A stretch of 51,455 nt of DNA from a bacterium (lineage in GTDB: Bacteria; Patescibacteriota; Patescibacteriia; Patescibacteriales; GWC2-42-12). The stretch is taken from the NCBI GenBank assembly GCA_030649205.1, contig JAUSGE010000014.1, positions 92,717 through 144,171 of the forward strand. Direction: 5' to 3'. The position numbers and the translations under genes are program-made. Within the stretch, counting starts at the first letter, position 1; each line of letters begins with the position of its first letter. Below, piece by piece: positions 1 to 8,991 of this stretch. The notes beneath the pieces are model-generated. The model was not told where the DNA came from. It did no database searches and worked only from the letters and a program-made list of their open reading frames with translations.

Positions 1-1
1 C

Positions 2-571
2 GTTGGATTGAAAGACAGCATAAAAAAAGTTATTTATATAAGCAATGAAACTAATTTAAAAACGCAAGTGAACACGATCGTTTCCTCGCTAGGTTTCAAA
101 TCGTTGTTTTCCATAGTGGATGCTCTCAGGGGAGCTAAAAAACTTTCGCTTCATACCATACCTCTTTTTGAAACTCAACAATGTCGAGACGCGGGCGTTA
201 GGAGGGTTTCAGACGAAGAATATAAAGCTTTGTTAACTAAAATAAAAACTGACATAGATAAATATAATTTAGATTGGCAAATGTTTCCTTCTCCGGTTGG
301 TTCAGTCATAGATCCGGTTATAGAAATGAAAAAGAAAAAGAATATCTGCTTCAGTTGTTTTGAAGATCCTTATATAAGCGAAATAGGCGAATTTGTGTCA
401 TGCGGCAGGACAAAACCATTTGGCGGAATAGATGCTACTATTGGTTTTGAGAGAGCTTGGAATGGCAAAAAATTATTAGAGTTTAGGCAAAATATGCTTA
501 AAGGAAATTATCCGGCTTTGTGCGGCCAGCTTTGCTATTTAAAAGAGAAAAATATTAAGAGAAAAAAATAA
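2..571 (+). CDS. Radical SAM/SPASM-type protein, C-terminal part (5' partial)
   Basis: The frame is open to the left edge of the window, so the TTG at position 8 is probably internal and the gene begins outside. The visible ~189 residues end in a cysteine-rich segment (CFSCFEDPY, then VSCGR, an aromatic-Asn WNGKK, and CGQLC) that resembles a SPASM domain. Such domains bind an auxiliary iron-sulfur cluster in radical SAM enzymes. The CX3C radical SAM motif would lie upstream and is not visible. The gene is followed after 4 nt by a PIG-L deacetylase and the sugar cluster, so a role in modifying a sugar or surface molecule is plausible but inferred. The substrate is unknown. Confidence 0.65.
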   Translation, partial: VGLKDSIKKVIYISNETNLKTQVNTIVSSLGFKSLFSIVDALRGAKKLSLHTIPLFETQQCRDAGVRRVSDEEYKALLTKIKTDIDKYNLDWQMFPSPVGSVIDPVIEMKKKKNICFSCFEDPYISEIGEFVSCGRTKPFGGIDATIGFERAWNGKKLLEFRQNMLKGNYPALCGQLCYLKEKNIKRKK

Positions 572-575
572 TAAT

Positions 576-1229
576 ATGAAAATTTTAGTAATTGCTCCCC
601 ATCCTGACGATGAAGTTATGGGTTGCGGAGGAACTGTCAAAAGATACGCCAAAGAAGGCAGCGATGTTTTTCTTTGTATCGTGACTAAAGCTTATACTCC
701 CGAGTGGAGCGAAGATTTTATTAAAAATAGAAAAAAAGAAATAGCAGGCGCCAATAAGGTTTTGGGCATTAAAAAAACGTTTTTCTTGGATTTGCCGACG
801 GTTAGATTAGATACTTTACCGCAAAAGGAATTAAATGAAAAGTTAACCGCGGTGATAGAAAAAGTAAGGCCGGAAATGCTTTTTATTCCCCATTGTGGTG
901 ATTTAAATAATGACCACCGCCTGATTTTTGAATCATGTTTAGTAGCGGCTCGGCCTATTAATAATTCAATTAAATCGATATTAGCGTACGAAACGCTTTC
1001 AGAAACAGAATGGGGATTGCCGAATATTCCTTTTGTGCCCAATGCATATAGTGATATTTCGTCAACTTTAAAGAAAAAAATTGAAGCCATGCGTTGCTAT
1101 GGGAGCGAATTAAGAAAAACGCCACACCCCAGGTCTCTTGAAATTATTAGCGCTTTAGCTAAAAAACGTGGCTCGGAAATCGGCTTGGTCGCCGCTGAAG
1201 CTTTTATGCTAATTAGAGAAATATTATAA
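576..1229 (+). CDS. PIG-L/LmbE family deacetylase
   Basis: 217 aa. The N-terminus has the family zinc motif APHPDDE (residues 7-13), and a second histidine occurs in NNDHR near residue 112. Members are zinc-dependent N-deacetylases of GlcNAc-containing glycoconjugates or sugar nucleotides. No signal peptide or membrane segment is seen, so it should be cytoplasmic. It lies 4 nt after the SPASM protein and 6 nt before an acyltransferase. A deacetylase next to an acyltransferase suggests that an N-acetyl group is replaced by another acyl group on an amino sugar (inference). No Shine-Dalgarno precedes the ATG. Confidence 0.85.
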   Translation: MKILVIAPHPDDEVMGCGGTVKRYAKEGSDVFLCIVTKAYTPEWSEDFIKNRKKEIAGANKVLGIKKTFFLDLPTVRLDTLPQKELNEKLTAVIEKVRPEMLFIPHCGDLNNDHRLIFESCLVAARPINNSIKSILAYETLSETEWGLPNIPFVPNAYSDISSTLKKKIEAMRCYGSELRKTPHPRSLEIISALAKKRGSEIGLVAAEAFMLIREIL

Positions 1230-1235
1230 AAATTT

Positions 1236-1646
1236 ATGGACAATAGATTTAAGAATTGGCGCGCGCCTAAAATAGAAGAAAGCACATTGACTAAATGGCA
1301 TTGGCTGGTGCAGTACAAAAATAATTTAATGTTAGGTAAAAATACCGATATAGGTGCTTTTACTTATATAAACGCTAAAAATGAGGTAGTGATTGAGGAG
1401 GGAGTGCAAATCGGGTCTCATTGCTCTATTTATTCCGTCTCCACGATTGATAATAAAGAAGGAAAAGTAATCTTGAAAAAAAACTGTAAAATCGGTTCGC
1501 ATAGCGTAATTATGCCCGGAGTTACTATCGGCAATAATTCTGTCGTCGGCGCATTTAGTTTTATAAACAAAAATATTCCGCCCAATGTAGTCGCTTGCGG
1601 CGTGCCTGTTAAAATGATAAAGAAAATAAAAGTTAGGCGTAAATAG
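1236..1646 (+). CDS. Hexapeptide-repeat (left-handed beta-helix) acyltransferase
   Basis: 136 aa. Imperfect hexapeptide repeats of the type [I/V]G-x4 run from about residue 30 to 120 (VQIGSH, CKIGSHSVIMPGVTIGNN, SVVGAFS), followed by the usual closing segment VVACGVPVKMIKK. This is the left-handed parallel beta-helix fold of trimeric acetyl- or acyltransferases that use acyl-CoA. It is short compared with full-length NeuD or PglD proteins and lacks their N-terminal nucleotide-sugar-binding domain, so it resembles WbbJ/maltose-acetyltransferase-like enzymes. It sits in the sugar operon between the deacetylase and a CapD-like dehydratase. The acceptor sugar is unknown. Confidence 0.8.
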   Translation: MDNRFKNWRAPKIEESTLTKWHWLVQYKNNLMLGKNTDIGAFTYINAKNEVVIEEGVQIGSHCSIYSVSTIDNKEGKVILKKNCKIGSHSVIMPGVTIGNNSVVGAFSFINKNIPPNVVACGVPVKMIKKIKVRRK

Positions 1647-1668
1647 AAAATAATATAATAATAAACAT

Positions 1669-2724
1669 ATGATTAATGAATTTAAAAATAAAAAAATTTT
1701 AGTAACCGGTGGAACCGGCTCTATCGGCTCCATTATCGTTAAAAAATTACTCGAGCTAAAACCGCTTCAAATTAGAATTTTAAGCAGAGATGAAACTAAG
1801 CAGTATAATTTAGCCCAGGAATTGAAATTTAATCCTCGGGTAAGATTGTTGATCGGCGATATTAGAAATAAAGACAGAGTTATGAGAGCCATGGAAAATA
1901 TTGATATTGTTTTCCACGCCGCCGCCATGAAACATGTGCTGGCCTGCGAAAACGATCCGTTTGAAGCCGTAGAAACGAACGTTAGAGGCATGCAAAATAT
2001 TATAGATTGCGCCATGGCTAATAATGTAAAAAAAGTTATCGGAATTTCGACTGATAAGGCGGCTGATCCGATTAGTGTTATGGGTTGTACTAAATTATTG
2101 GCCGAAAAGATAATGTTAGCCCATTATAAGGGCACGCATCCGACCAAATTTTGTTTTGTCCGCTTTGGCAATGTTTTGAATTCTCGCGGTTCGGTTATTC
2201 CTTTATTTTATAAGCAAATTAAGGCTGGCGGTCCGGTTACGGTAACGGATAAAAATGTTTGTCGTTTTTTTATGTCAATTGATGAAGCAGTCAGCTTAAT
2301 ATTTAAAGCCTCCAGCTTAATGCAAGACCGGGAAATATTTATTTTAAAAAATATGTCAGTCTTGAAAATCAGCGATTTGGCCAAAGCCATGATAGAATTG
2401 TATGCCCCAAAGCTAGGATTTGATCCTCGAAAAATAAAAATTAAATTTATCGGGTTAAAGCGAGGCGAGCGCCTGCATGAAAAGTTATTGACCGAAGACG
2501 AATCAATCTATGCTTTAGAAAATAAGGACATGTTTATTGTTACTCCGGTTATAAATTTCGGCGGCCATAAGAATATTTCACTGAATAAATATGCTAGCGC
2601 TCAAAAATGCCAAACCGGAGATTTTACAACCGAGGAAAAAAATTGCTTGACCGTTCGTCAGATAAAAAAAATGTTGAAAAAAGAAAACAATAAATTGTTT
2701 GGAACTTTAAATAATTATAATTAA
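1669..2724 (+). CDS. CapD/FlaA1-type nucleotide-sugar 4,6-dehydratase/epimerase (SDR)
   Basis: 351 aa, soluble. The Rossmann motif GGTGSIG is at residues 14-20. The active-site segment is STDKA...VMGCTK: where typical extended SDRs have YxxxK, this has M138 and K142. This Met variant is characteristic of the CapD/FlaA1 group of UDP-GlcNAc (or UDP-Glc) 4,6-dehydratases and C5-epimerases. The second dehydratase of this cluster (4168-5172) keeps Tyr, so the two are not simple duplicates. A C-terminal LKRGERLHEKLL segment is also typical of the family. It probably makes a 4-keto-6-deoxy UDP-sugar; the exact product is not determined by sequence. Confidence 0.8.
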   Translation: MINEFKNKKILVTGGTGSIGSIIVKKLLELKPLQIRILSRDETKQYNLAQELKFNPRVRLLIGDIRNKDRVMRAMENIDIVFHAAAMKHVLACENDPFEAVETNVRGMQNIIDCAMANNVKKVIGISTDKAADPISVMGCTKLLAEKIMLAHYKGTHPTKFCFVRFGNVLNSRGSVIPLFYKQIKAGGPVTVTDKNVCRFFMSIDEAVSLIFKASSLMQDREIFILKNMSVLKISDLAKAMIELYAPKLGFDPRKIKIKFIGLKRGERLHEKLLTEDESIYALENKDMFIVTPVINFGGHKNISLNKYASAQKCQTGDFTTEEKNCLTVRQIKKMLKKENNKLFGTLNNYN

Positions 2725-2727
2725 AAT

Positions 2728-4161
2728 ATGAAGCTATTTATGATAGGTTGGGATACCAACGAGGAATTTATAGATGTTGCCCTTAAATTGCAAGACCAAG
2801 GGCATGAAATATTGTATTGGGTTGGAGTGGGTAATGATAGAAAATATAATTTTGAAAAATTCAAAAATAAAGTTATATTTCACCGGTTTTATGATGCGGC
2901 TTCAGGCATACCGCCGACAGAGTTGGCAAATACAAATTTCACGCCCCCCGGAGAAGATTTGATCAGGCAATTTCATGAAACAGAATCCATTTTATCCACT
3001 ATGAAATTTTTTGAAAAATTTTTAAAGTCTACTCTGGAAAAAAAGCGTCTTTTCCATTATTTTTTAGAGTATTGGCTCGGAGTCCTTGAAAAATTTAAGC
3101 CGGACGCGATTATCTTTTCTTTATGTCCTCACGCCGGGTTCGATTTCGTGATATATTCTTTGGCCAAATATTTAAAAATAAAAACCATCATGTTTGAATA
3201 CGTTAGAGCGGCCAATAGATTATTATTAATTAATGATTATAAAATCGGCAGCCTTAAGCTAAGAGAAGAAATCAGTAATAATAAAAAATATAAATTAGAA
3301 GATTTAAGCTTGGATATTCAAGAATATTATAAATTCTATGCTCGGGGCGGTGGTGATAAAGTTACTACGCCGGATTTTAAAATTCAAAAAAAGAAGTATT
3401 TGGGAGTTAATCTGTTAATTATAAAAATAAAAATGATTATTAACAGCATATTAGACTTTTCTATTATTAAAAAATCGTTTCTTTTTATATTAAAAAGATT
3501 TAAATCAAATTTAAAAAAAGAATATTGTAAACTGCAAGTTAACCCGGATTTTAACAATAAATATATTTATATAGCTTTGCATTTTCAACCGGAATTAGCG
3601 ACTAGCCCGCTGGGCGGGATATTCATTGATCAAATTTCAATGATAAAAATTTTGTCGGCGTCCCTGCCTAAAGATTGGTTTATTTACGTGAAAGAGCATC
3701 CAGCCCAATGGCTGCCCAGCGGCTTATCTTTTTCAAGTTTTCGCTATGAAGGCTTCTATAAAGAAATCGCAAAACTTAAAAATGTTAATTTAGTGCCAAT
3801 TAATACTGACAGTATTGAATTAATAAATAACTCGCGGCTAGTCGCAACCGTCACCGGTTCAGTCGGCTGGGAGGCGGCTATGAGGTTAAAACCGGTCCTG
3901 GCGTTCGGCTATCCCTGGTATAGGGATTGCCCGGGAGTTTTTAAGGTAAATAATGTTGATTTATGCAAGCAGGTTATTGATTCCGTAAATTCTGGCCTTA
4001 AATTAAATGAACAAGATATTATTAATTATTTAGCGAGCATTGATAAGATAAGTTTTTTCGGTTATTTTATGCAATGGATAAAGGAGCAATCAAAGATAAC
4101 CGGAGCGGAACACTCAAATAATTTTTTTAAGGCGATAGTTTGTGATTTAAATAATAAATAA
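2728..4161 (+). CDS. Capsule-polysaccharide-type glycosyltransferase (probable GT-B)
   Basis: 477 aa. The N-terminal half contains no motif I recognise. The C-terminal half has a segment reading YIALHFQPE...SPLGG, then VKEHPAQ, and later VTGSVGWEAAMRLKPVLAFG. This pattern resembles the nucleotide-sugar domain of capsule synthesis/export proteins and CMP-sugar transferases. The gene starts 3 nt after the CapD-like gene and ends 6 nt before pseB. It may transfer the nonulosonic acid made by the cluster, but the donor is an inference. It does not look like PseG (MurG-like UDP-sugar hydrolase), which the pathway also needs. Confidence 0.6.
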   Translation: MKLFMIGWDTNEEFIDVALKLQDQGHEILYWVGVGNDRKYNFEKFKNKVIFHRFYDAASGIPPTELANTNFTPPGEDLIRQFHETESILSTMKFFEKFLKSTLEKKRLFHYFLEYWLGVLEKFKPDAIIFSLCPHAGFDFVIYSLAKYLKIKTIMFEYVRAANRLLLINDYKIGSLKLREEISNNKKYKLEDLSLDIQEYYKFYARGGGDKVTTPDFKIQKKKYLGVNLLIIKIKMIINSILDFSIIKKSFLFILKRFKSNLKKEYCKLQVNPDFNNKYIYIALHFQPELATSPLGGIFIDQISMIKILSASLPKDWFIYVKEHPAQWLPSGLSFSSFRYEGFYKEIAKLKNVNLVPINTDSIELINNSRLVATVTGSVGWEAAMRLKPVLAFGYPWYRDCPGVFKVNNVDLCKQVIDSVNSGLKLNEQDIINYLASIDKISFFGYFMQWIKEQSKITGAEHSNNFFKAIVCDLNNK

Positions 4162-4167
4162 AATAAT

Positions 4168-5172
4168 ATGAGCTTAAATTTTTTAAAAGATAAAGCAATT
4201 TTAGTAACCGGAGGAACCGGTTCTTTCGGGAAAAATTTCGTTAAGTATTTATTGGAGAATTCTCAGGCAAAAAAAATTATAATTTTTAGCCGGGATGAGT
4301 TTAAGCAATCGCAAATGCAGGCGGAAATTAAGGATGACCGGATTAGATTTTTTTTGGGAGACGTTAGGGATTTACCTCGGCTCCAGCGGGCTTTTCATGG
4401 CGTGGATATAGTGGTGCACGCCGCCGCGTTAAAGCAAGTGCCGACCCTAGAATATAATCCTTTTGAAGCAGTAAAAACTAATATTTTAGGCAGTCAAAAT
4501 GTCGCTGAAGCGGCTATTGACCAAAGTGTTAAAAAAGTTTTATTGATTTCAACGGATAAAGCCGTACAGCCGATAAATCTTTACGGTTCCACCAAGCTTT
4601 GCGCCGAAAAACTATTTATTAATAGTAATTTATATTCAGCTGATAAAACGCTTTTTAGCTGTGTCCGTTATGGTAATGTGGTTGGGAGTCGGGGAAGTAT
4701 CGTGGAATTTTTATTAAAAAATAAGGATGTTAGAAAAGTTTCAATAACCGATGAGCGGATGACGCGTTTTTGGATATCCCTGGAGCAAAGTTTTAAGTTG
4801 GTTTTATTCGCTTTGGAAAATATGGGGGGCGGAGAAATTTTTGTTCCTAGAATTCCCAGTATGAAGTTAATTGATTTATTTGATGCCTTAGCTCCTAAGT
4901 CAGCCAGAGAGATAATCGGCATAAGGCCGGGAGAAAAATTGCATGAGGTTTTATTGACCGAGCAGGAATCAAGGCATACTTTATCTTTGGGAAATTATTA
5001 TGTGATTTTGCCGGAAAATGAAAAAATCTTCGCTGTCAAAGATAGATTTAAAAAAATTCTTAAAAAAAGCGAAAAATTATCGCTAAATTTCTGTTACGCC
5101 AGCGATACTAATAAAGACTGGCTGGTTAAAGAGCAGCTAGCCGCGATTGTTAAACAACTAAAGAAAACATAA
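4168..5172 (+). CDS. pseB: UDP-N-acetylglucosamine 4,6-dehydratase (inverting), PseB-like
   Basis: 334 aa. It has an NAD(P)-binding GGTGSFG near residue 15 and the active-site block STDKA..INLYGSTK, with Tyr139 and Lys143 forming the YxxxK pair. PseB converts UDP-GlcNAc to the 4-keto-6-deoxy-L-arabino sugar, the first step to pseudaminic acid. PseC follows after 4 nt, which is the standard gene order and strongly supports the call. Length matches PseB (about 330-345 aa). The start ATG is preceded by AT-rich sequence without a Shine-Dalgarno. Confidence 0.88.
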   Translation: MSLNFLKDKAILVTGGTGSFGKNFVKYLLENSQAKKIIIFSRDEFKQSQMQAEIKDDRIRFFLGDVRDLPRLQRAFHGVDIVVHAAALKQVPTLEYNPFEAVKTNILGSQNVAEAAIDQSVKKVLLISTDKAVQPINLYGSTKLCAEKLFINSNLYSADKTLFSCVRYGNVVGSRGSIVEFLLKNKDVRKVSITDERMTRFWISLEQSFKLVLFALENMGGGEIFVPRIPSMKLIDLFDALAPKSAREIIGIRPGEKLHEVLLTEQESRHTLSLGNYYVILPENEKIFAVKDRFKKILKKSEKLSLNFCYASDTNKDWLVKEQLAAIVKQLKKT

Positions 5173-5176
5173 AATT

Positions 5177-6280
5177 ATGATACCTTACGGGCATCAATCA
5201 ATAGATAAAAAAGATATTAAGAGCGCGGTAGATGTTTTAAAATCCGATTGGCTGACTCAGGGGCCGAAAATTTTGGAATTTGAAAAATTGCTGGCAAGAT
5301 ATTGCGGCGCTAAGTATGCAGTGGTCTGTTCTAACGGTACAGCCGCTTTGCATTTGGCTTATTTGGCTGCTCGCTTAAACTCTGGTGATGAAGTAATAAC
5401 TACTCCCAATACTTTTGCGGCTACGGCTAATATGCTGCTTGCCGTCGGCGCTAAACCGGTTTTTTGCGATATTAGATTAGACACCTATAATATTGACGAG
5501 AAAAAGATAGAGAGTCTGATTACTGCAAAAACTCGGGCGATTGTACCGGTTCATTTTGCCGGGCAAGCCTGTGAGATGGAAAAAATAAAACAAATTGCGC
5601 AACGGCATAAATTAACGGTGATTGAGGACGCTTGCCACGCGCTGGGCGCCAAGTATAAAAATTATAAAATGGGAAATTGCCGGTATTCTGATCTGGCGGT
5701 TTTTAGCTTTCATCCGGTTAAATCCATTACTACGGGCGAGGGCGGGGCAGTATTGACTAATCGAGAAGGCTTTTATAAAAAAATGCTGGCTTATGGAAAT
5801 CACGGAATACATAAAGATGATCAGGGTAAAAATGTAATGACTGATCTCGGGTACAATTATCGGCTGACCGATATCCAGGCGGCTTTGGGAATTTCACAAT
5901 TGAAAAAGCTGGATAAATTCATTAAATTGCGCCGGCAAGTTGTTAAAGCCTACGAGCAAGGACTGGCCGGGTGCCAAGAAATAATTTTGCCGAAAGAAGC
6001 GCCCGGTGCGTATTCCGGCTGGCACATATATGTAATTTTGGTTAAAGCCGCTGATCGGCGCGATGCTTTGGCGGCGCATTTAAAAAGAGAAGGCATCGGC
6101 GTTAATTTTCATTATCCGGCGGTTTATTCGCATCCTTATTATCGCTATAATGGCTTTAAAGATTTTAGTCTTACTCAGGAAGAGATTTATCATAACTCTT
6201 GTTTAACCTTGCCTTGTTTCCCCGGGCTAAAACAAGCCGAACAGAAATTCGTGATTAAAAAGATTAAAGAATTTTTTTAA
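5177..6280 (+). CDS. pseC: UDP-4-amino-4,6-dideoxy-N-acetyl-L-altrosamine transaminase, PseC-like
   Basis: 367 aa, DegT/DnrJ/EryC1/StrS aminotransferase family. The PLP lysine is K182 in HPVKSITTGEGG, and the upstream EDACHALGA and CSNGTAALHLA segments are the usual cofactor contacts. PseC aminates the product of PseB using glutamate. Full length for the family. It lies 4 nt downstream of pseB and 10 nt upstream of a methylase gene. LegC and other sugar aminotransferases are alternatives, but adjacency to pseB favours PseC. Confidence 0.88.
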   Translation: MIPYGHQSIDKKDIKSAVDVLKSDWLTQGPKILEFEKLLARYCGAKYAVVCSNGTAALHLAYLAARLNSGDEVITTPNTFAATANMLLAVGAKPVFCDIRLDTYNIDEKKIESLITAKTRAIVPVHFAGQACEMEKIKQIAQRHKLTVIEDACHALGAKYKNYKMGNCRYSDLAVFSFHPVKSITTGEGGAVLTNREGFYKKMLAYGNHGIHKDDQGKNVMTDLGYNYRLTDIQAALGISQLKKLDKFIKLRRQVVKAYEQGLAGCQEIILPKEAPGAYSGWHIYVILVKAADRRDALAAHLKREGIGVNFHYPAVYSHPYYRYNGFKDFSLTQEEIYHNSCLTLPCFPGLKQAEQKFVIKKIKEFF

Positions 6281-6290
6281 AAATTATATT

Positions 6291-6965
6291 ATGGAAAAAA
6301 CCATCCAAGAAAAATTCTGGCAGTCAAATTTCGGCAAAGATTATATTAAAAGAAACTATTATACCAATAAAGCTTTGAACGTTTTTTATCTGAATAATTT
6401 TGGCATAACCAGAGCTGACATAAATGCGGAGTTTTTAAAAAATTTGAAAATTAATAACCTGCTGGAGGTTGGCTGTAACGTCGGGAATCAGTTATCTTTA
6501 TTGCAATCACAGGGATTTAAAAACCTTTACGGCATGGATATATCGCCCCTGGCCGTGGAATTTTCTAAAAAAAGAACTAAAAACATAAACGTCATTCTGG
6601 GCAGCGCCCTGGATATTCCCTTTAAAGACGCGTATTTTGATTTAGTTTTTACCTCGGGAGTTTTAATTCACATCAGCCTAAAGAATATGGCCGCGGCAAT
6701 GAAAGAAATTTATCGGACAAGCAGCCGTTATATATTCGGCTATGAGTATTTCAGCGAGAAATATGAAGCAATCAATTACCGCGGCCATAAAGATCGCCTT
6801 TGGAAAGGTAATTTTCCGCAGATGTATCTGAATCTATTTCCCGATTTAAGGCTGGTTAAGGAAAAAAGATTGAAATTTAAGGCAAATGGTTCGAGCGGCA
6901 AGAATGGCCGGAGAGAAAATGAATTATTATCAACCGTATTTTTATTGAAAAAAATAAAAACATGA
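6291..6965 (+). CDS. SAM-dependent methyltransferase, pseudaminic-acid-associated type
   Basis: 224 aa, class I methyltransferase fold. The SAM-binding motif LLEVGCNVGNQL is at about residues 55-66, with an acidic post-II residue in GMDISPLAV and a motif-IV-like FDLVFTSGVLIHI. The C-terminal part (YRGHKDRLWKGNF) resembles methylases annotated as pseudaminic acid biosynthesis-associated. It may methylate the sugar or an intermediate. Its stop codon overlaps the start of the downstream gene (ATGA at 6962), so the two are likely translationally coupled. Confidence 0.75.
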   Translation: MEKTIQEKFWQSNFGKDYIKRNYYTNKALNVFYLNNFGITRADINAEFLKNLKINNLLEVGCNVGNQLSLLQSQGFKNLYGMDISPLAVEFSKKRTKNINVILGSALDIPFKDAYFDLVFTSGVLIHISLKNMAAAMKEIYRTSSRYIFGYEYFSEKYEAINYRGHKDRLWKGNFPQMYLNLFPDLRLVKEKRLKFKANGSSGKNGRRENELLSTVFLLKKIKT

Positions 6966-8743
6966 AAACTTATTTATTATTTGAAATCGCCAATGCCCAC
7001 GGCGGTTCGCCTGATTATATCTATAAACTGATTGATCGGCTGCCGAGCGGAAAAAATATGGGAATTAAATTCCAAGTATTTAAATATGATGAAATAGCCC
7101 TAAAAGATTATCAATGGTATCCGGCATACGAAAAACTTTTTATCAGCGGCTCGCGCTGGAAAAAGATTATTATTTATGCCAAACGGGCCGGGCTTGATGT
7201 CTGGCTGGATATTTTTGATTCTTACAGCCTCAAGGTTCTAAAAGAAAATTTCGCGCGAGTCCGCGGCGTTAAGCTCCAATCTTCAGTTTTAGAAAATTTA
7301 AAAGTGCTGAATGGCCTGGCGGAAATTATCAGCGGCCGGAAAATAAAAATAATTATAAATGTCGCCGGCCGAACCATGAAAAATATAAATAACATCTACG
7401 ATAATTTTCGCCGGGATTATTTGGGCAATGAAATAATTATTCAGACAGGATTTCAGGGTTATCCGACAAAAAAAGAAGATTTGCTCCTCTGGAAAATAGC
7501 CAAATTAAAAGAACATTTTCCGAAATTAGCCGTTTCTTTCGCCGATCATGCCGCCGGCGATAATCCTTTGGCCCTGGAAGTTCCTCCAGGCGCCATTTTA
7601 GCCGGGGCGGAATATATTGAAAAGCATGTTTGTTTGGACCGAAAAAATGCTAAGTATGACTATCAGTCGGCCATCGAGCCGTCAGAATGCGAGCGGCTGA
7701 TTGGTTTGATCAATGACACTGAAAAAATGTTAGGCCAAAAGTTCATTGCTAAAAATGAACAAAAGTATCTAAGTTCAACCATTGAAAAGCCGGTGGCGGC
7801 TGAAAATTTTTTTGCTCAAGACGTGGTTAGATTTAAAAAGCTTGATTTTAAGCGAACCGCTCAAGACGGAATCAGCATTCAGGAGCTGAAAAAAACGCCC
7901 AATCAGCATTTCATTATGAATAAGGACGTGGCCAGAGGCCAAACATTGAAAAAAAATGATTTGCGCAAGGCCCGTATAGGCGTGATTATCGCCTGCCGGA
8001 TGAAATCAACGCGCCTGAAAAACAAAGCTGTTCTGCCGATTGGCCAATATAATTCAATTGAGCGCTGTATCATGAATTGCAAAAAAATTAAATCAGCTGA
8101 TGAAATAATTTTAGCCACCTCGGCGCTTAAGGAAGACCAGATTCTTAAGCAATACGCTTTAAAACATAAAATTAAATTCTTTGCCGGGGATCCCGAGGAT
8201 GTAATGCAGCGATTTTTGGGCGCGGCTAAAAAATATAAAATAGATATTATTATTCGCGTTACCGGGGATTGCCCCATAGTTTCTTACGAAATGGCCGAAC
8301 ATCTTCTTCTAAAGCATTTTCAAATCGGAGCTGATTACAGCGGTCCAAAGGAATTTGCCGTCGGACAAAACAGCGAAGTCTATAATGTCCACGCGCTTAA
8401 TAAGATAATTGAATATTTGGGAGACGCGAGATACTCTGAATATATGACCTGGTATATGTTTAGCAATAAAGATATTTTTGACGTTCAGCTGGTTGATCTG
8501 CCTAAAGACTGGGTCCGTCCATATCGCCTGACTCTTGACGAACAGTCTGATCTGGACATGTTTAATGAACTTTTTAGAAAATTAGGCAGCCGGGAGGCCA
8601 GTCTTAAAAATATATTTAAGGTTCTTGACAGTAATCCTTATATTTCGCGGATCAATCATTTTACCCGTCTTAAATATAAGGCTGATAAAAAATTAATTAA
8701 AATGCTGAATAAAAAAACAAGAATTAGATTGCCAAAAAAATAA
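6962..8743 (+). CDS. Fusion: NeuB-like nonulosonate synthase + SpsF/PseF-like cytidylyltransferase
   Basis: 593 aa with two enzyme parts. Residues ~1-335 resemble NeuB/SpsE: EIANAHGG at the start, the metal/phosphate-site block SFADHAAGDNPLA, GAEYIEKHVCLD, and a C-terminal antifreeze-like (SAF) stretch ending in GQTLKKNDLRKARIG. Residues ~337-593 are a nucleotidyltransferase of the CMP-sugar/SpsF type: IACRMKSTRLKNKAVLPIG, then RVTGDCPIVS and DWVRPYRLTLDE. The protein could condense PEP with a hexosamine and activate the product with CTP. The NeuB part is more divergent than the PseI gene at 11681 and may be specialised or catalytically weak. Separate SpsE and SpsF proteins are the usual arrangement. 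Confidence 0.8.
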   Translation: MKTYLLFEIANAHGGSPDYIYKLIDRLPSGKNMGIKFQVFKYDEIALKDYQWYPAYEKLFISGSRWKKIIIYAKRAGLDVWLDIFDSYSLKVLKENFARVRGVKLQSSVLENLKVLNGLAEIISGRKIKIIINVAGRTMKNINNIYDNFRRDYLGNEIIIQTGFQGYPTKKEDLLLWKIAKLKEHFPKLAVSFADHAAGDNPLALEVPPGAILAGAEYIEKHVCLDRKNAKYDYQSAIEPSECERLIGLINDTEKMLGQKFIAKNEQKYLSSTIEKPVAAENFFAQDVVRFKKLDFKRTAQDGISIQELKKTPNQHFIMNKDVARGQTLKKNDLRKARIGVIIACRMKSTRLKNKAVLPIGQYNSIERCIMNCKKIKSADEIILATSALKEDQILKQYALKHKIKFFAGDPEDVMQRFLGAAKKYKIDIIIRVTGDCPIVSYEMAEHLLLKHFQIGADYSGPKEFAVGQNSEVYNVHALNKIIEYLGDARYSEYMTWYMFSNKDIFDVQLVDLPKDWVRPYRLTLDEQSDLDMFNELFRKLGSREASLKNIFKVLDSNPYISRINHFTRLKYKADKKLIKMLNKKTRIRLPKK

Positions 8744-8778
8744 GGCTGTCGGAAGCGGGAGGTTTAAGCAAGAATTAT

Positions 8779-8969
8779 ATGAAAATCAGACCAATAAAAA
8801 TTAAGACGCCAAAAGGGTGGCGATTAATCTGACCCAGTTAGCCGACTTTTATAATCGCCGAGATGTCGGGCAATCATAACCAAAATATTACTAAAAAATT
8901 ATCGGTAAAATAGCTGCTAATAATATAGATAAGGGTACACCGCTTAGAGCGTCTAAATATATTATATAA
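8779..8969 (+). pseudogene. Decayed pseI/neuB copy (both ends kept, middle deleted)
   Basis: Not an open frame, but the bases read as the two ends of a PseI gene. The beginning gives MKIRPIKIKTPKGWRLI, then a stop, then FIIAEMSGNHNQN. This matches the start of the intact pseI at 11681 (MKIKPLKIKTPKGIRLI...FIIAEMSGNHNQD). The end gives IGKIAANNIDKGTPL, matching its C-terminus (IGQTAKENIARGTPL). About 330 codons between them are gone, and at least two stops lie in the remaining N-terminal part. It fills the gap between the NeuB fusion and hisH. A simple reading is an older pseI made redundant and then deleted. Confidence 0.8.
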
Positions 8970-8991
8970 AATTAGCAATTATGAATATTTT

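Noticed and set aside
692-1090. Antisense ORFs over conserved genes (here over the PIG-L gene, likewise over frr, mreB and secA)
   Set aside because: The opposite strand carries clear family motifs; these frames are composition shadows.
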